Shown piece by piece: positions 11,371-21,027 of a DNA stretch of 64,000 nucleotides. The number at the start of each line of letters is the position of its first letter. Positions within the stretch are counted from its first letter, which is position 1. The notes under the pieces were generated by a model that was not told where the DNA came from, searched no databases, and saw only the letters and a list, made by a program, of their open reading frames with translations. This DNA comes from Acidovorax sp. (lineage in GTDB: Bacteria > Pseudomonadota > Gammaproteobacteria > Burkholderiales > Burkholderiaceae_C), in NCBI RefSeq assembly GCF_022763525.1, contig NZ_JALEGG010000007.1, positions 1 through 64,000 on the forward strand. The letters run 5' to 3'. The position numbers and the translations under genes were made by a program.

Positions 11371-11418
11371 GCAACGGCAACGGCAACGGCAACGGCAGCG
11401 GCAGCGGCAGCGGCAACG
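11371..11418. repeat. Hexanucleotide tandem repeat (GCAACG)4(GCAGCG)3(GCAACG)1
   Basis: Directly read: eight consecutive GCARCG units between the DUF3667 stop and the luxR start. Confidence 0.97.
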
Positions 11419-11432
11419 GGTGCGATGCAAGC

Positions 11433-12212
11433 CTATCGGCCCATCTGCCAGAGCACCAGTTCCACCACGCCGCGGGCATACCAGTGCGTGGCCTGCCACT
11501 TGAGTGCGGCGAACAGGCCCCCCGCCACCAGCAGGCGCCAGCCTTCCTGCGGCAGATCCACCTGGAAGAACTGGCGCAGCGCCACCATGAGCATGGCGGT
11601 CTGCAGCGCCGTCATGTACCAGGGCGACCAGGCCTTGTGCCACTGGAGAAGCGCCGGCGTGCCTGCCAGCACCAGCGGCAGCTGGTTGAGCATCTGCAGC
11701 GCGATGAACATCGCCTGGCAATACAGCGCCAGCGCCAGCAACTCGGCCGCGTTGTAGCCCCGGCGCCTGAACACGATCCACATGCTGGCCAGCGCTGCCA
11801 CGGCGCCCAGCGAGAAAGACCATTTCGAATACGCGGTGACCAGCGCGTACATGCGCTGTGCCTCCTCGCTGGGCAGGGTGGGGCGCAGGTAATCGGTGTG
11901 CCCCAGCACGATGAGCAGCAGCCCGATGGCCAGGCACAGCAGGGTCAAGGGATGAGGGTGGTCCTTGCGGCGGCCAAGCACGTACTCTCGCGCCATGGTG
12001 CCGGGCTGCAGGAGCACGCGCAGCGCGCCGCGCAGGGTGGTCCATTCGAACCAGCGAAACCGCTCCCATGCCTCCTTGCGGACGGTGCGGCCGCCGATGC
12101 GGGCGGCCTTCTTCTGGCCGCAATGGGCGCAAAAAGGCCCGGAGAGCACAGCCTGGCAGTTGAGGCAATGCGCGGTCTCAAAGAGCGCGTCGGTGGAGGA
12201 GGTGGGGATCAC
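11433..12212 (-). CDS. DUF3667-like zinc-ribbon membrane protein
   Basis: CLNCQAVLSGPFCAHCGQKKAARIGGRTV... with downstream hydrophobic helices. Confidence 0.8.
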   Translation of the reverse strand: MIPTSSTDALFETAHCLNCQAVLSGPFCAHCGQKKAARIGGRTVRKEAWERFRWFEWTTLRGALRVLLQPGTMAREYVLGRRKDHPHPLTLLCLAIGLLLIVLGHTDYLRPTLPSEEAQRMYALVTAYSKWSFSLGAVAALASMWIVFRRRGYNAAELLALALYCQAMFIALQMLNQLPLVLAGTPALLQWHKAWSPWYMTALQTAMLMVALRQFFQVDLPQEGWRLLVAGGLFAALKWQATHWYARGVVELVLWQMGR

Positions 12213-12486
12213 GAACTAAAGCACTGGCAAAGGCGCCGGTGGCGGTGGCGATGCGGCAGCGCATCGTAGGGCGGCTTGACGGACCCGGCATCGTTCACAT
12301 GGATGAGGTGGGCGACGCACTCCGGCGGATGCGTGTGCTGGCCTGGAGGATCACCCGCCTTTCACGCAGGCGCGGCGTTCATGTTGCACTGCACTGCATA
12401 ATGCGCGCACGCGGCCCGGCAGGCCCCGGGGCAAGCCCGGCCACGCCCGGGCTACCGCCATTCCGCCAGACAGGAGACAACCAGCC

Positions 12487-12987
12487 ATGGCCCAGAACGT
12501 GCTCGCCGTGTACCCCGGAACTTTCGACCCCATCACGCTGGGTCATGAAGACGTGGTGCGCAGGGCCACGCAGCTGTTTGAGCGCGTGATCGTCGCGGTG
12601 GCCGCCGGCCACCACAAGAAGACGCTGTTCACGCTGGAAGAGCGCATTGAGATGGTCCGTGAGGCCGTCAAGATGTACCCCCAGGTGCAGGTCGAGCCGT
12701 TCTCGGGCCTGCTGCGCGACTTTGTGGTGGAGCGCGGCGGCAAGGCCATGGTGCGCGGCCTGCGCGCCGTGACCGACTTCGACTACGAATTCCAGCTCGC
12801 CGGCATGAACCGCAGCCTGATGCCGCAGGTGGAGACGGTGTTCCTCACGCCCAGCGACAAGTACCAGTTCATCAGTAGCACCTTCGTTCGCGAGATCGCC
12901 GTGCTGGGGGGCGAGGTCGACAAGTTTGTGTCGCCTTCGGTGCAGGACCGGCTGGCCGAAAAGGTGCGCAGCCTGACGCCGCCCTGA
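12487..12987 (+). CDS. coaD: Pantetheine-phosphate adenylyltransferase
   Basis: AVYPGTFDPITLGHEDVVRRA...ISSTFVREIA. Confidence 0.97.
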   Translation: MAQNVLAVYPGTFDPITLGHEDVVRRATQLFERVIVAVAAGHHKKTLFTLEERIEMVREAVKMYPQVQVEPFSGLLRDFVVERGGKAMVRGLRAVTDFDYEFQLAGMNRSLMPQVETVFLTPSDKYQFISSTFVREIAVLGGEVDKFVSPSVQDRLAEKVRSLTPP

Positions 12988-12995
12988 TGGTTGAG

Positions 12996-13053
12996 GCAAG
13001 AAAAGGCTCCTGGCGCCCGTCATGCAAGCGCCGGCAGCTATTTAATCCGTAGC
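12996..13053 (-). repeat. Family A repeat, copy 3
   Basis: rc: GCTACGGATTAAATAGCTGCCGGCGCTTGCATGACGGGCGCCAGGAGCCTTTTCTTGC. Confidence 0.85.
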
Positions 13054-13105
13054 ATCCTCACGCGGCGGCAGGATGCGAGTATGCCGGCCGCAGGATTTCC
13101 CGGAT

Positions 13106-14053
13106 TCAGGCCAAGTCTTCAAGGCGCCGGGCCACATCCGCGGCTTCGGCCCGCAGGGCGTCCAGCATGGGCGCCACCTCGGGCAGCGGCGGGCGGTACA
13201 GCGGCAGCAAGGCCGACACGCTGAACGGAATCGAAAATGCCAGCCGCCGCAGGGCCAGCCGGCCGCTGGCCGCAGCGGTCAGGGCTGTCAACGGGTTGAC
13301 GATGGCCAGGCCCAGGCCGTGTTCCACCATGGCGCAGACGGCCGCCGCGCTGTGGGTTTCCATGCGCAGCGTGCGCGGAACGTCGGCTTCTGCAAACCGC
13401 GCGTCGATAAGGCGGCGATAGGGGTCATCGGCCGACAGGCTCACGAAGGGCTGACCGGCGAAATCCGCCAGCTGCAGCACGGGTTGGCTGGCCAGCGCAT
13501 GGGTGGTGGGCAGCACGGCCACTTCATCCAGGGTGAGCAGCACTTCAGCCCGGGTGCCGGGTGGGGCGGTGGTCTGTTCGCTCAGGCCCAGGTCAAAGCG
13601 CTGGGCGCTCATCCATTCCTCCAGCAACGGCGATTCCTGGGGCGTGACGGAGAGGCGCGCATGCGGCTGCACCTGCATCAGCCGCGCCGCCGCACCGGGC
13701 AGCAGCGCGTGTGCCAGCGCGGGCAGGCACAGCACGGCCAACTGCACGGCGTCGGAGCGGCCCAGCGCCACGGCGCGGTCCACCACGCGCTCCAGGCCTT
13801 GCCACGAGCGCTGCACCTCGTCCCACAGGGCCAGCGCCCGCGCGTTGGCGCGCAGGCGGCCTTGCACGCGTTCGAACAAGGCATAACCCAGCAGCGACTC
13901 CAGCCGGGCCAGCTCGCGGCTCACCGTGGGCTGTGAGCTGTGCAGCAGGTCGGCCGCGCCGGTGGCGCTGCCAGCGGTCATCACCGCGCGGAAGACCTCA
14001 ATGTGCCGGTGGGTGATGCGGTGGGCCAGGGGGAAGTCGGTCGTGCCAGTCAT
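13106..14053 (-). CDS. LysR-family transcriptional regulator, divergent from lysA
   Basis: HIEVFRAVMTAGSATGAADLLHSSQPTVSRELARLESLLGYALFER HTH; position next to lysA. Confidence 0.9.
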   Translation of the reverse strand: MTGTTDFPLAHRITHRHIEVFRAVMTAGSATGAADLLHSSQPTVSRELARLESLLGYALFERVQGRLRANARALALWDEVQRSWQGLERVVDRAVALGRSDAVQLAVLCLPALAHALLPGAAARLMQVQPHARLSVTPQESPLLEEWMSAQRFDLGLSEQTTAPPGTRAEVLLTLDEVAVLPTTHALASQPVLQLADFAGQPFVSLSADDPYRRLIDARFAEADVPRTLRMETHSAAAVCAMVEHGLGLAIVNPLTALTAAASGRLALRRLAFSIPFSVSALLPLYRPPLPEVAPMLDALRAEAADVARRLEDLA

Positions 14054-14166
14054 GCGCGAAGCATATCGAAAGTGAATGGATGGCGAATATCAAAGCATTC
14101 GACCAAATAATCAGGCGGCGGCATCATCACGGCTTCCATCCGCTTTCCTGCCTTCCGGAGCCCTAC

Positions 14167-15411
14167 ATGTCCAACCCCTTCTCCGCCGCCCAGCTCTGGG
14201 AGCTGGCCGACCAGTTCGGCACCCCGCTGTGGGTATACGACGCGGCCACCATCCGCCAGCGCATTGCGCAGGTGTCCAACTTCGAGACCATCCGCTTTGC
14301 GCAAAAGGCCTGCTCCAACATTCACATCCTGAAGCTCATGCGCGAGCAGGGCGTGAAGGTGGATGCGGTCTCGCGCGGCGAAATCCTGCGCGCGCTGGCG
14401 GCGGGCTACGTGGCCGGGGGCGAGCCTTCGGAGATCGTGTTCACCGCCGACCTGTTCGACGCGGCCACGCTCGACTGCGTGGTGGAGCACGGCGTGCCCG
14501 TCAACGCCGGTTCCATCGACATGCTGCACCAGCTGGGGGCGCGCTCCCCCGGCCATGCGGTGTGGCTGCGCATCAACCCCGGCTTTGGCCACGGCCACAG
14601 CAACAAGACCAACACGGGTGGCGAGCACAGCAAGCACGGCATCTGGCATACCGACCTGCCTGCGGCGCTGGCTGCCATTCAGCAGCATGGCCTGAAGCTG
14701 GTGGGCCTGCACATGCACATCGGCTCGGGCGTGGATTACAGCCACCTGCAGGAAGTGTGCGGTGCCATGGTCAACCTGGTGCGCACGGCGCACGCGGCGG
14801 GGCATGACCTGCACGCCATCTCGGCGGGCGGTGGTCTGTCCATCCCCTATCGCAGCGGCGACCCGGTGGTCGATACGCAGCACTACCATGGCCTCTGGGA
14901 TGCCGCGCGCCAGCAGGCCGAGGCCATCGTGGGCCACAAGCTCGGGCTGGAGATCGAGCCCGGCCGCTTCCTGGTAGCGGAATCCGGCGTGCTGCTGGGC
15001 CAGGTGCGCGCCACCAAGGACGCGGGCAGCAACCACTTCGTGCTGGTCGATACCGGCTTCAACGAGCTCATGCGTCCGTCGATGTACGGCAGCTACCACG
15101 CCATGAGCGTGCTGCGCCGCGATGGATCCGCCGCGGCGCCGCAGCCCACCGTGGTGGCCGGGCCGCTGTGCGAATCCGGGGATGTGTTCACGCAGGGCGA
15201 CGGCGGCGTGGTGCTGCCGCGTGAGCTGCCCGCCGCGCAGGTGGGCGATCTGCTGGTGATCCATGACACGGGGGCCTATGGCGCCAGCATGTCCTCGAAC
15301 TACAACACGCGTCCGCTGATTGCCGAAGTGCTGGTGGACGGCGGGCAAGCGCGCCTCATCCGCCGCCGCCAGACGGTGGAAGAACTGCTGGCGCTCGAAG
15401 TCGGCCTGTAG
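14167..15411 (+). CDS. lysA: Diaminopimelate decarboxylase
   Basis: Fold-type III PLP enzyme motifs HMHIGSG, EPGRFLV, GPLCESGD; MSNPF start preferred over the longer ORF start at 14080. Confidence 0.95.
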   Translation: MSNPFSAAQLWELADQFGTPLWVYDAATIRQRIAQVSNFETIRFAQKACSNIHILKLMREQGVKVDAVSRGEILRALAAGYVAGGEPSEIVFTADLFDAATLDCVVEHGVPVNAGSIDMLHQLGARSPGHAVWLRINPGFGHGHSNKTNTGGEHSKHGIWHTDLPAALAAIQQHGLKLVGLHMHIGSGVDYSHLQEVCGAMVNLVRTAHAAGHDLHAISAGGGLSIPYRSGDPVVDTQHYHGLWDAARQQAEAIVGHKLGLEIEPGRFLVAESGVLLGQVRATKDAGSNHFVLVDTGFNELMRPSMYGSYHAMSVLRRDGSAAAPQPTVVAGPLCESGDVFTQGDGGVVLPRELPAAQVGDLLVIHDTGAYGASMSSNYNTRPLIAEVLVDGGQARLIRRRQTVEELLALEVGL

Positions 15412-15440
15412 GAGTCCGTCCACGGTCTCCCAGGGGTCGC

Positions 15441-15542
15441 GCAGCGGTCTTTGCGGGATGGTGTGCAAGGCGCGGTACGCAGCCAATAGCTCGGCTATTG
15501 GCAAACGCCGCAACGCCACAGACCGCCCGCAAAGACCACTGC
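15441..15542. repeat. Nested palindromic intergenic element (family B copy 1)
   Basis: Outer arms GCAGCGGTCTTTGCGGG / CCCGCAAAGACCACTGC; inner perfect hairpin GCCAATAGC-TCG-GCTATTGGC. Confidence 0.85.
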
Positions 15543-15834
15543 CCGAGGGGTTGGAGTGAATTCGGGCTGATGAACTCGGAGCTTTGACGCCCCGGCTGCT
15601 TGCATGGGCACGAGCCCATGCGGCACACCCGAAGCATCCACGTCCATCACGATGGCGCTCTCACGCGACCCCTGCGAGATCGCAAACACGTTCTAAGGGG
15701 CTGCTCAGGCCGCGGGCAGGGGGGTAGGCACGGGACTACGCGCAGGGGCAGCGATGGCGCACAAGCAGGGGCAGGGGGCGACGATAAGGTGACATCACCT
15801 CATCAACCTTTACCCCTTCTACAAGGAGATCACC

Positions 15835-15909
15835 ATGCCCATCATCGCTTGGCTGCTCGGCGTCCCTCTGTCGGTTGTGCTGCTGCTCATGCTGTTTGGC
15901 GTGTTCTGA
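15835..15909 (+). CDS. Small hydrophobic protein (24 aa, MPIIAWLLGVPLSVVLLLMLFGVF)
   Basis: Shine-Dalgarno AAGGAG 7 nt upstream, single transmembrane-like sequence, followed by a strong terminator. Confidence 0.65.
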   Translation: MPIIAWLLGVPLSVVLLLMLFGVF

Positions 15910-15946
15910 ACACCGGGCCTGTCGAGCAGGCATCCCGTAAAGAACG

Positions 15947-15989
15947 AAAGCCGCATGGCACCTGATTGAAGGGTGCCCTGCGGCTTTTT
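15947..15989 (+). terminator. Rho-independent terminator
   Basis: AAAGCCGCATGGCACC-TGATTGAA-GGGTGCCCTGCGGCTTTTT. Confidence 0.9.
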
Positions 15990-16007
15990 CTTGTGTGGAA
16001 GAAGGGC

Positions 16008-17021
16008 TCAGGCCTCGACCCGGGGGCCGCGACCCATCAGCTGTGCCACGGCCTCCGCGGGACGCAGGCGGCCATCCAGCAAGGCCACCACGGCCTCAGC
16101 AATGGGCATGTCCACGCCCAGCAGCTGCGCACGCTGCACCACGGTGCGCGCGCTGTAGACGCCTTCGGCCACATGCCCCAGCGACTCAACGGCCTGTGCC
16201 AGGCTGCGGCCCTGCGCCAGCAGCATGCCCACGCGCCGGTTGCGTGACAGGTCGCCCGTGGCCGTGAGCACCAGGTCGCCCAGGCCCGACAGCCCCATGA
16301 AGGTGTCGGGCCGCGCTCCCAGTGCCAGCCCCAGCCGCGTCATTTCGGCCAGGCCCCGCGTGATGAGCGCCGCGCGCGCATTGAGGCCCAGCGAGAGCCC
16401 GTCGCACAGGCCGGTGGCGATGGCCAGCACGTTCTTCACCGCGCCGCCCACTTCCACGCCCACGATGTCCTCGTTGGCGTACACCCGCACGCTCGGGCTG
16501 TGAAAGGCGTGGACCAGCGCATCGCGCACGGCGGCATGGACGCTGGCCGCCACCAGCGCCGTGGGTTGCGCCAGGGCCACCTCTTGGGCAAAGCTCGGGC
16601 CGCTGAATACGCCTGCTATCAAATCGGGAGCTACCTGCGCTTGCACCTCATGCGCCAGCAGCCCAAAAGATGCTGTATCGGCACCGGGCGGCACCGCCTC
16701 GAACCCCTTGCACAGCCACGCCACCGGCGCAGCGCAGCCCGCCAGCGCCTGCAGCATGCCACGCAGCGCCGCCATGGGCGTGGCCACGATCACCAGGTCG
16801 GCGCCCGGCAGCAGGGCGCCAAAGTGGCCATCCGCCACGGTGAGAGAGGGGGGGAAGTCGATGCCCGGCAGGTACCGCGCATTCTGGCGCGCCGCGCGCA
16901 TGGCCTGTGCCTGGCCCGCATCGCGCGCCCACAGCGTGACCGCATGCCCGGCCGGGTGCTGGGCAGCACTCATGGCGAGCGCCGAACCCCAGGCGCCGGC
17001 ACCCAATACTATGATTTTCAT
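16008..17021 (-). CDS. gpsA: NAD(P)-dependent glycerol-3-phosphate dehydrogenase
   Basis: [63 protein letters not shown]. Confidence 0.96.
   Translation of the reverse strand: MKIIVLGAGAWGSALAMSAAQHPAGHAVTLWARDAGQAQAMRAARQNARYLPGIDFPPSLTVADGHFGALLPGADLVIVATPMAALRGMLQALAGCAAPVAWLCKGFEAVPPGADTASFGLLAHEVQAQVAPDLIAGVFSGPSFAQEVALAQPTALVAASVHAAVRDALVHAFHSPSVRVYANEDIVGVEVGGAVKNVLAIATGLCDGLSLGLNARAALITRGLAEMTRLGLALGARPDTFMGLSGLGDLVLTATGDLSRNRRVGMLLAQGRSLAQAVESLGHVAEGVYSARTVVQRAQLLGVDMPIAEAVVALLDGRLRPAEAVAQLMGRGPRVEA
16615..16670 (+). repeat. Family A repeat, copy 4 (inside gpsA)
   Basis: GCTATCAAATCGGGAGCTACCTGCGCTTGCACCTCATGCGCCAGCAGCCCAAAAGA. Confidence 0.82.
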
Positions 17022-17063
17022 AGCTGCTTGCGCTTGCTAGATAAGCGCTGGAGCCCAAAAAGA
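17008..17063 (+). repeat. Family A repeat, copy 5 (overlaps gpsA start)
   Basis: ACTATGATTTTCATAGCTGCTTGCGCTTGCTAGATAAGCGCTGGAGCCCAAAAAGA. Confidence 0.92.
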
Positions 17064-17239
17064 CGTTGAAGTTATCAGACCCTGCGCTGCGACCTGAGAA
17101 CTGCCGCTGGAACCAGCGCGGCCCAGTCGGGGTAGCCGCGGAACTGGCTTCGCCAGGCCGCTGGCTGCGTCCCCCACCCGAGCGCGCAGCGCGACGAGAG
17201 AGGGGGAAGGCGCGAAGCGCCTCAGGGGGAGCACGCTTC

Positions 17240-17698
17240 TTACTGCGTGACGATCGGCGAAGCCTGGCCAGCGGCCTGGGCTTGCTGCTGCTCGTACATG
17301 CCCTGGAAGTTGATTTCAGCCAGGTGCACGGGAGGGAAGCCTGCGCGGTTGATCAAATCGGCCACGTTGCCACGCAGGTAGGGGTACACGATCTGCGGGC
17401 AGGCGATGCCCATGATCGGGCCCATCTGGTCTTCGGGCACGTTGCGGATCTCAAAAATGCCGGCCTGCTTGGCTTCCACCAAGAACACCGTCTTGTCCTT
17501 GATCTTGGTCTGCACCGTGGCCGTCACCGCCACTTCAAAGATGCCTTCGGCCACGGGCGTGGCTTCCACGCCCAGCTGGATGTCTACGTTGGGCTGCTCT
17601 TGCTCAAGCAGGATGGCGGGGGAGTTGGGCTGCTCCAGCGACATGTCCTTGAGGTAGACGCGCTGGATCTGGAAGACGGGAGTTGCTTGATCGGCCAT
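17240..17698 (-). CDS. secB: Protein-export chaperone SecB
   Basis: [20 protein letters not shown]...[35 protein letters not shown]. Confidence 0.97.
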   Translation of the reverse strand: MADQATPVFQIQRVYLKDMSLEQPNSPAILLEQEQPNVDIQLGVEATPVAEGIFEVAVTATVQTKIKDKTVFLVEAKQAGIFEIRNVPEDQMGPIMGIACPQIVYPYLRGNVADLINRAGFPPVHLAEINFQGMYEQQQAQAAGQASPIVTQ

Positions 17699-17804
17699 GG
17701 TGAAGTCTCTTTTGCAAACGAGTTTTTGGCAAAACGAAACCCGCCGGGGATCAGCTCCCGCAGCGGGCACATGGGGCTGCATTATGCAGCGCCCGGGGCA
17801 GGGG

Positions 17805-18062
17805 TCAGGCGCCTAGCAGGGGCATCAGCTCGCCGCGGCCGTCCAGCGCCACCAGATCGTCGTGGCCGCCCACGTGCGTGTCGCCGATGTAGATCTGCGG
17901 CACTGTGCGGCGTCCGGTGATCTCCATCATGTGCGCGCGCGCGGCCGGGTCCATGTCGATGCGGATCTCCTCGATCTGCTCCACACCCTTGGACTTGAGG
18001 ATCTGCTTGGCCCGGATGCAGTAGGGGCAGACGGCGGTGGTGTACATCTTCACGGGTTGCAT
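17805..18062 (-). CDS. grxC: Glutaredoxin 3
   Basis: [19 protein letters not shown] (CPYC) ... [20 protein letters not shown]. Confidence 0.95.
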   Translation of the reverse strand: MQPVKMYTTAVCPYCIRAKQILKSKGVEQIEEIRIDMDPAARAHMMEITGRRTVPQIYIGDTHVGGHDDLVALDGRGELMPLLGA

Positions 18063-18137
18063 GGCGATCCTTCCTTTTCTTCCGGTGGGGCTAAAACCAA
18101 TGGCAAGACTAGCGCTGATGGAATAACTGGGGGCGGA

Positions 18138-18545
18138 TCAGTTCTTTTCCACGGGCAGGCTGGCTTCGCGCCAGGCCTTGAGGCCGCCGGCCAGGGACTG
18201 GGCGTTCTCATAGCCCAGCTTCTTGGCAATCGCCACGGCCCGGTTGGAGCGCGCGCCGCTGGCGCACACGAGCACCACGGGCAGGGCCTTGTTCTTGACC
18301 ACGGCGGGCAGGCGCTCTTCGAGCTGGCCCAGCGGCACGTTCTTGGCACCGCCCACGTGGCCGGCAGCGTATTCCTCGGTTTCGCAGACGTCGATGACCA
18401 CGGCCTTCTCGCGGTTGATGAGCTGCACGGCGCGTGCCGGCGTCAGCGAACCGCCACTGGCGCTCTTGAGCGCCGGCCACAGCAACATGCTGCCGGAGGC
18501 CAGTGCAACGAAGATCAGATACCAGTTGTCGATAATGAATTTCAC
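18138..18545 (-). CDS. Membrane-anchored rhodanese-like domain protein (GTG start)
   Basis: N-terminal [28 protein letters not shown]...[13 protein letters not shown]. Confidence 0.92.
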   Translation of the reverse strand: MKFIIDNWYLIFVALASGSMLLWPALKSASGGSLTPARAVQLINREKAVVIDVCETEEYAAGHVGGAKNVPLGQLEERLPAVVKNKALPVVLVCASGARSNRAVAIAKKLGYENAQSLAGGLKAWREASLPVEKN

Positions 18546-18639
18546 AAAGATTCCTTGGGTTGGCGAACCCCGTAATTCTAGAATGCTGGGTTTTGGCCCG
18601 CTTTTCGCTTTTCTTAGACCCGCCTTTCCTGGGGAAACC

Positions 18640-19383
18640 ATGTACAAGCTCGTTTTGATCCGCCACGGCGAATCCACCTGGAACCTTGAAAACCGTTTTA
18701 CCGGCTGGACCGACGTGGATCTCACGCCCACAGGGGTTTCCCAGGCCATGTCCGCCGGCAAGCTGCTCAAGGCGGAAGGCTACGAGTTCGACCTGGCCTT
18801 CACCAGCGTGCTCAAGCGCGCCATCCACACCCTGTGGTACGCCCTGGATGAGATGGACTGCACTTGGCTGCCGGTGGTCAAGGACTGGCGACTGAACGAG
18901 CGCCACTACGGTGCCCTGCAGGGTCTGAACAAGGCCGACATGGCCAAGCAGTACGGCGACGAGCAGGTGCTGGTGTGGCGCCGCAGCTATGACACGCCGC
19001 CGCCCGCCCTGGAGGCCGCCGACCCCCGCAGCGAGCGCAGCGACCGCCGCTACGCTGGCCTGGCCGAAGGCAGCGTGCCGCTGACCGAATGTCTGAAAGA
19101 CACCGTAGCCCGCGTGCTGCCGTTCTGGAACGACGCCATGGCGCCGGCCATCCGCTCTGGCAAGCGCGTTGTGGTGGCGGCGCACGGCAACTCCATCCGG
19201 GCCCTGGTGAAGTACCTGGACAACATTTCCGAGTCGGACATCGTGGGCCTGAACATTCCCAACGGAATCCCGCTGGTATACGAACTCGACGCCGAGCTCA
19301 AGCCCATCCGCCACTACTATCTGGGCGATGCGGAGGCGGCTGCGAAGGCCGCCGCCGCTGTGGCTTCGCAGGGCAAAGCGTAA
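18640..19383 (+). CDS. gpmA: 2,3-bisphosphoglycerate-dependent phosphoglycerate mutase
   Basis: [23 protein letters not shown]...[14 protein letters not shown]. Confidence 0.97.
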   Translation: MYKLVLIRHGESTWNLENRFTGWTDVDLTPTGVSQAMSAGKLLKAEGYEFDLAFTSVLKRAIHTLWYALDEMDCTWLPVVKDWRLNERHYGALQGLNKADMAKQYGDEQVLVWRRSYDTPPPALEAADPRSERSDRRYAGLAEGSVPLTECLKDTVARVLPFWNDAMAPAIRSGKRVVVAAHGNSIRALVKYLDNISESDIVGLNIPNGIPLVYELDAELKPIRHYYLGDAEAAAKAAAAVASQGKA

Positions 19384-19507
19384 AGCCCGCGTAAAGGCGG
19401 GAAAACCCCGCCATATTCCGCTGCCAAAACCAGCGTCCGCGCGGAACCGCAGCGGGCCAGGCCCTTCCAAGGTGTATATTGATTTCGAAGCGGGAAAAGG
19501 TAGTTGT

Positions 19508-20944
19508 ATGGGCCAGAAACTGAAAATCGCGGGTTGGGTGTCCGTCGGGGTGGTGGCGGGTGCGCTCACCACCGTGTCGCTGCAGACCGTGGCGCGCGGG
19601 GCCATGACGCCGCTGCCCCTGGAAGAAATCCAGCAGCTGTCGGCGGTGTTCGGCCTGGTCAAGACCGATTACGTCGAGCCGGTGGATGACAAGAAGCTCA
19701 TCACCGACGCCATCTCCGGCATGGTCGCGAGCCTGGACCCCCACTCCCAGTACTTCGACAAGAAGTCCTTCAAGGAATTTCGCGAAGGCACCTCGGGCCG
19801 TTTTGTGGGCGTGGGGATCGAAATCACCCAGGAAGACGGCCTGATCAAGGTGGTGTCCCCCATTGAAGGCTCGCCCGCCTTCCGCGCCGGCCTCAAGACC
19901 AACGACCTGATCACCAAGATTGACGAGACAGCCGTCAAGGGGCTGACGCTCAACGACGCGGTCAAGCGCATGCGGGGCGAGCCCAACACCAAGGTCGTGC
20001 TCACCATCTTCCGCAAGGACGAAAACCGCTCGTTCCCCGTCACCATTACGCGCGAGGAAATCAAGACCCAGTCCGTCAAGGGCAAGGTGGTGGAGCCGGG
20101 CTACGCCTGGATCCGCCTGTCGCAGTTCCAGGAGCGCACGGTGGATGACTTCGTGCGCAAGGTCGAAGAGGTCTACAAGCAGGAGCCCAACCTCAAGGGA
20201 CTGGTGCTGGACCTGCGCAACGACCCGGGCGGGCTGCTGGATGCCGCCGTGGCGATCTCTGCGGCGTTTTTGCCCGAGAACGTGACCGTGGTTTCCACCA
20301 ACGGCCAGCTGGCCGACAGCAAGGCCACCTACAAGGCCTCGCCCGACTACTACCAGCGCCGCGGCGGAGGTGATCCGCTCAAGCGCCTGCCCGCAGCGCT
20401 CAAAACGGTGCCGCTGGTGGTGCTGGTCAATGAAGGCTCGGCCTCGGCCAGCGAAATCGTGGCGGGTGCGCTGCAAGACCACAAGCGCGCCACCATCATG
20501 GGCAGCCAGACTTTTGGCAAGGGCTCGGTGCAGACCGTGCGCCCCCTGGGACCGGACACCGGCATCAAGCTGACCACTGCGCGTTACTACACCCCGAGCG
20601 GCAAATCGATCCAGGCCAAGGGCATCGTGCCCGACGTGATGGTCGACGAGTCCGAAGAAGGCAACCTCTTTGCAGCGCTGCGCATGCGCGAGGCTGATCT
20701 GGACAAGCACCTGGGCAGCGGCCAGGGCGAGGAAAAGAAGGACGAAGCCCGCGAAAAGGCCCGTGAGGACGCCCGCAAGCGCATGGAAGAAGAGGCCAAG
20801 AAACCCGCGGCTGACCGCAAGGTGCCCGAGTTCGGCAGCGACAAGGACTTCCAGCTCGTGCAGGCGCTCAACCAGCTCAAGGGCCGTTCTGTCCTGGTCA
20901 GCAAGACGCAGACGGAGCGCAAGGAAGAAAAGAAGGAAAATTGA
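19508..20944 (+). CDS. S41 family C-terminal processing peptidase
   Basis: PDZ region plus LVNEGSASASEIVAGALQDHKRATIMGSQTFGKGSVQ catalytic region. Confidence 0.95.
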   Translation: MGQKLKIAGWVSVGVVAGALTTVSLQTVARGAMTPLPLEEIQQLSAVFGLVKTDYVEPVDDKKLITDAISGMVASLDPHSQYFDKKSFKEFREGTSGRFVGVGIEITQEDGLIKVVSPIEGSPAFRAGLKTNDLITKIDETAVKGLTLNDAVKRMRGEPNTKVVLTIFRKDENRSFPVTITREEIKTQSVKGKVVEPGYAWIRLSQFQERTVDDFVRKVEEVYKQEPNLKGLVLDLRNDPGGLLDAAVAISAAFLPENVTVVSTNGQLADSKATYKASPDYYQRRGGGDPLKRLPAALKTVPLVVLVNEGSASASEIVAGALQDHKRATIMGSQTFGKGSVQTVRPLGPDTGIKLTTARYYTPSGKSIQAKGIVPDVMVDESEEGNLFAALRMREADLDKHLGSGQGEEKKDEAREKAREDARKRMEEEAKKPAADRKVPEFGSDKDFQLVQALNQLKGRSVLVSKTQTERKEEKKEN

Positions 20945-20963
20945 AGCTTCTTTTCTGAAGCCC

Positions 20964-20994
20964 AAAGCCGGATTCCCGCGGAATCCGGCTTTTT
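20964..20994 (+). terminator. Rho-independent terminator downstream of the S41 peptidase
   Basis: AAAGCCGGATTCC-CGC-GGAATCCGGCTTTTT. Confidence 0.9.
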
Positions 20995-21027
20995 CATTGG
21001 CCCTCCCGGCCCCCTGAAGATTGCCTC

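Noticed and set aside
14054-14166. Specific LysR operator in the lysR-lysA intergenic region
   Set aside because: Region is appropriate and contains AT-rich dyad-like segments, but no unambiguous T-N11-A site could be chosen by eye
19385-19406. GCCCGC-GTAAA-GGCGGG hairpin after gpmA as a terminator
   Set aside because: Followed by AAAACCCC rather than a T tract; not convincing as an intrinsic terminator on the plus strand
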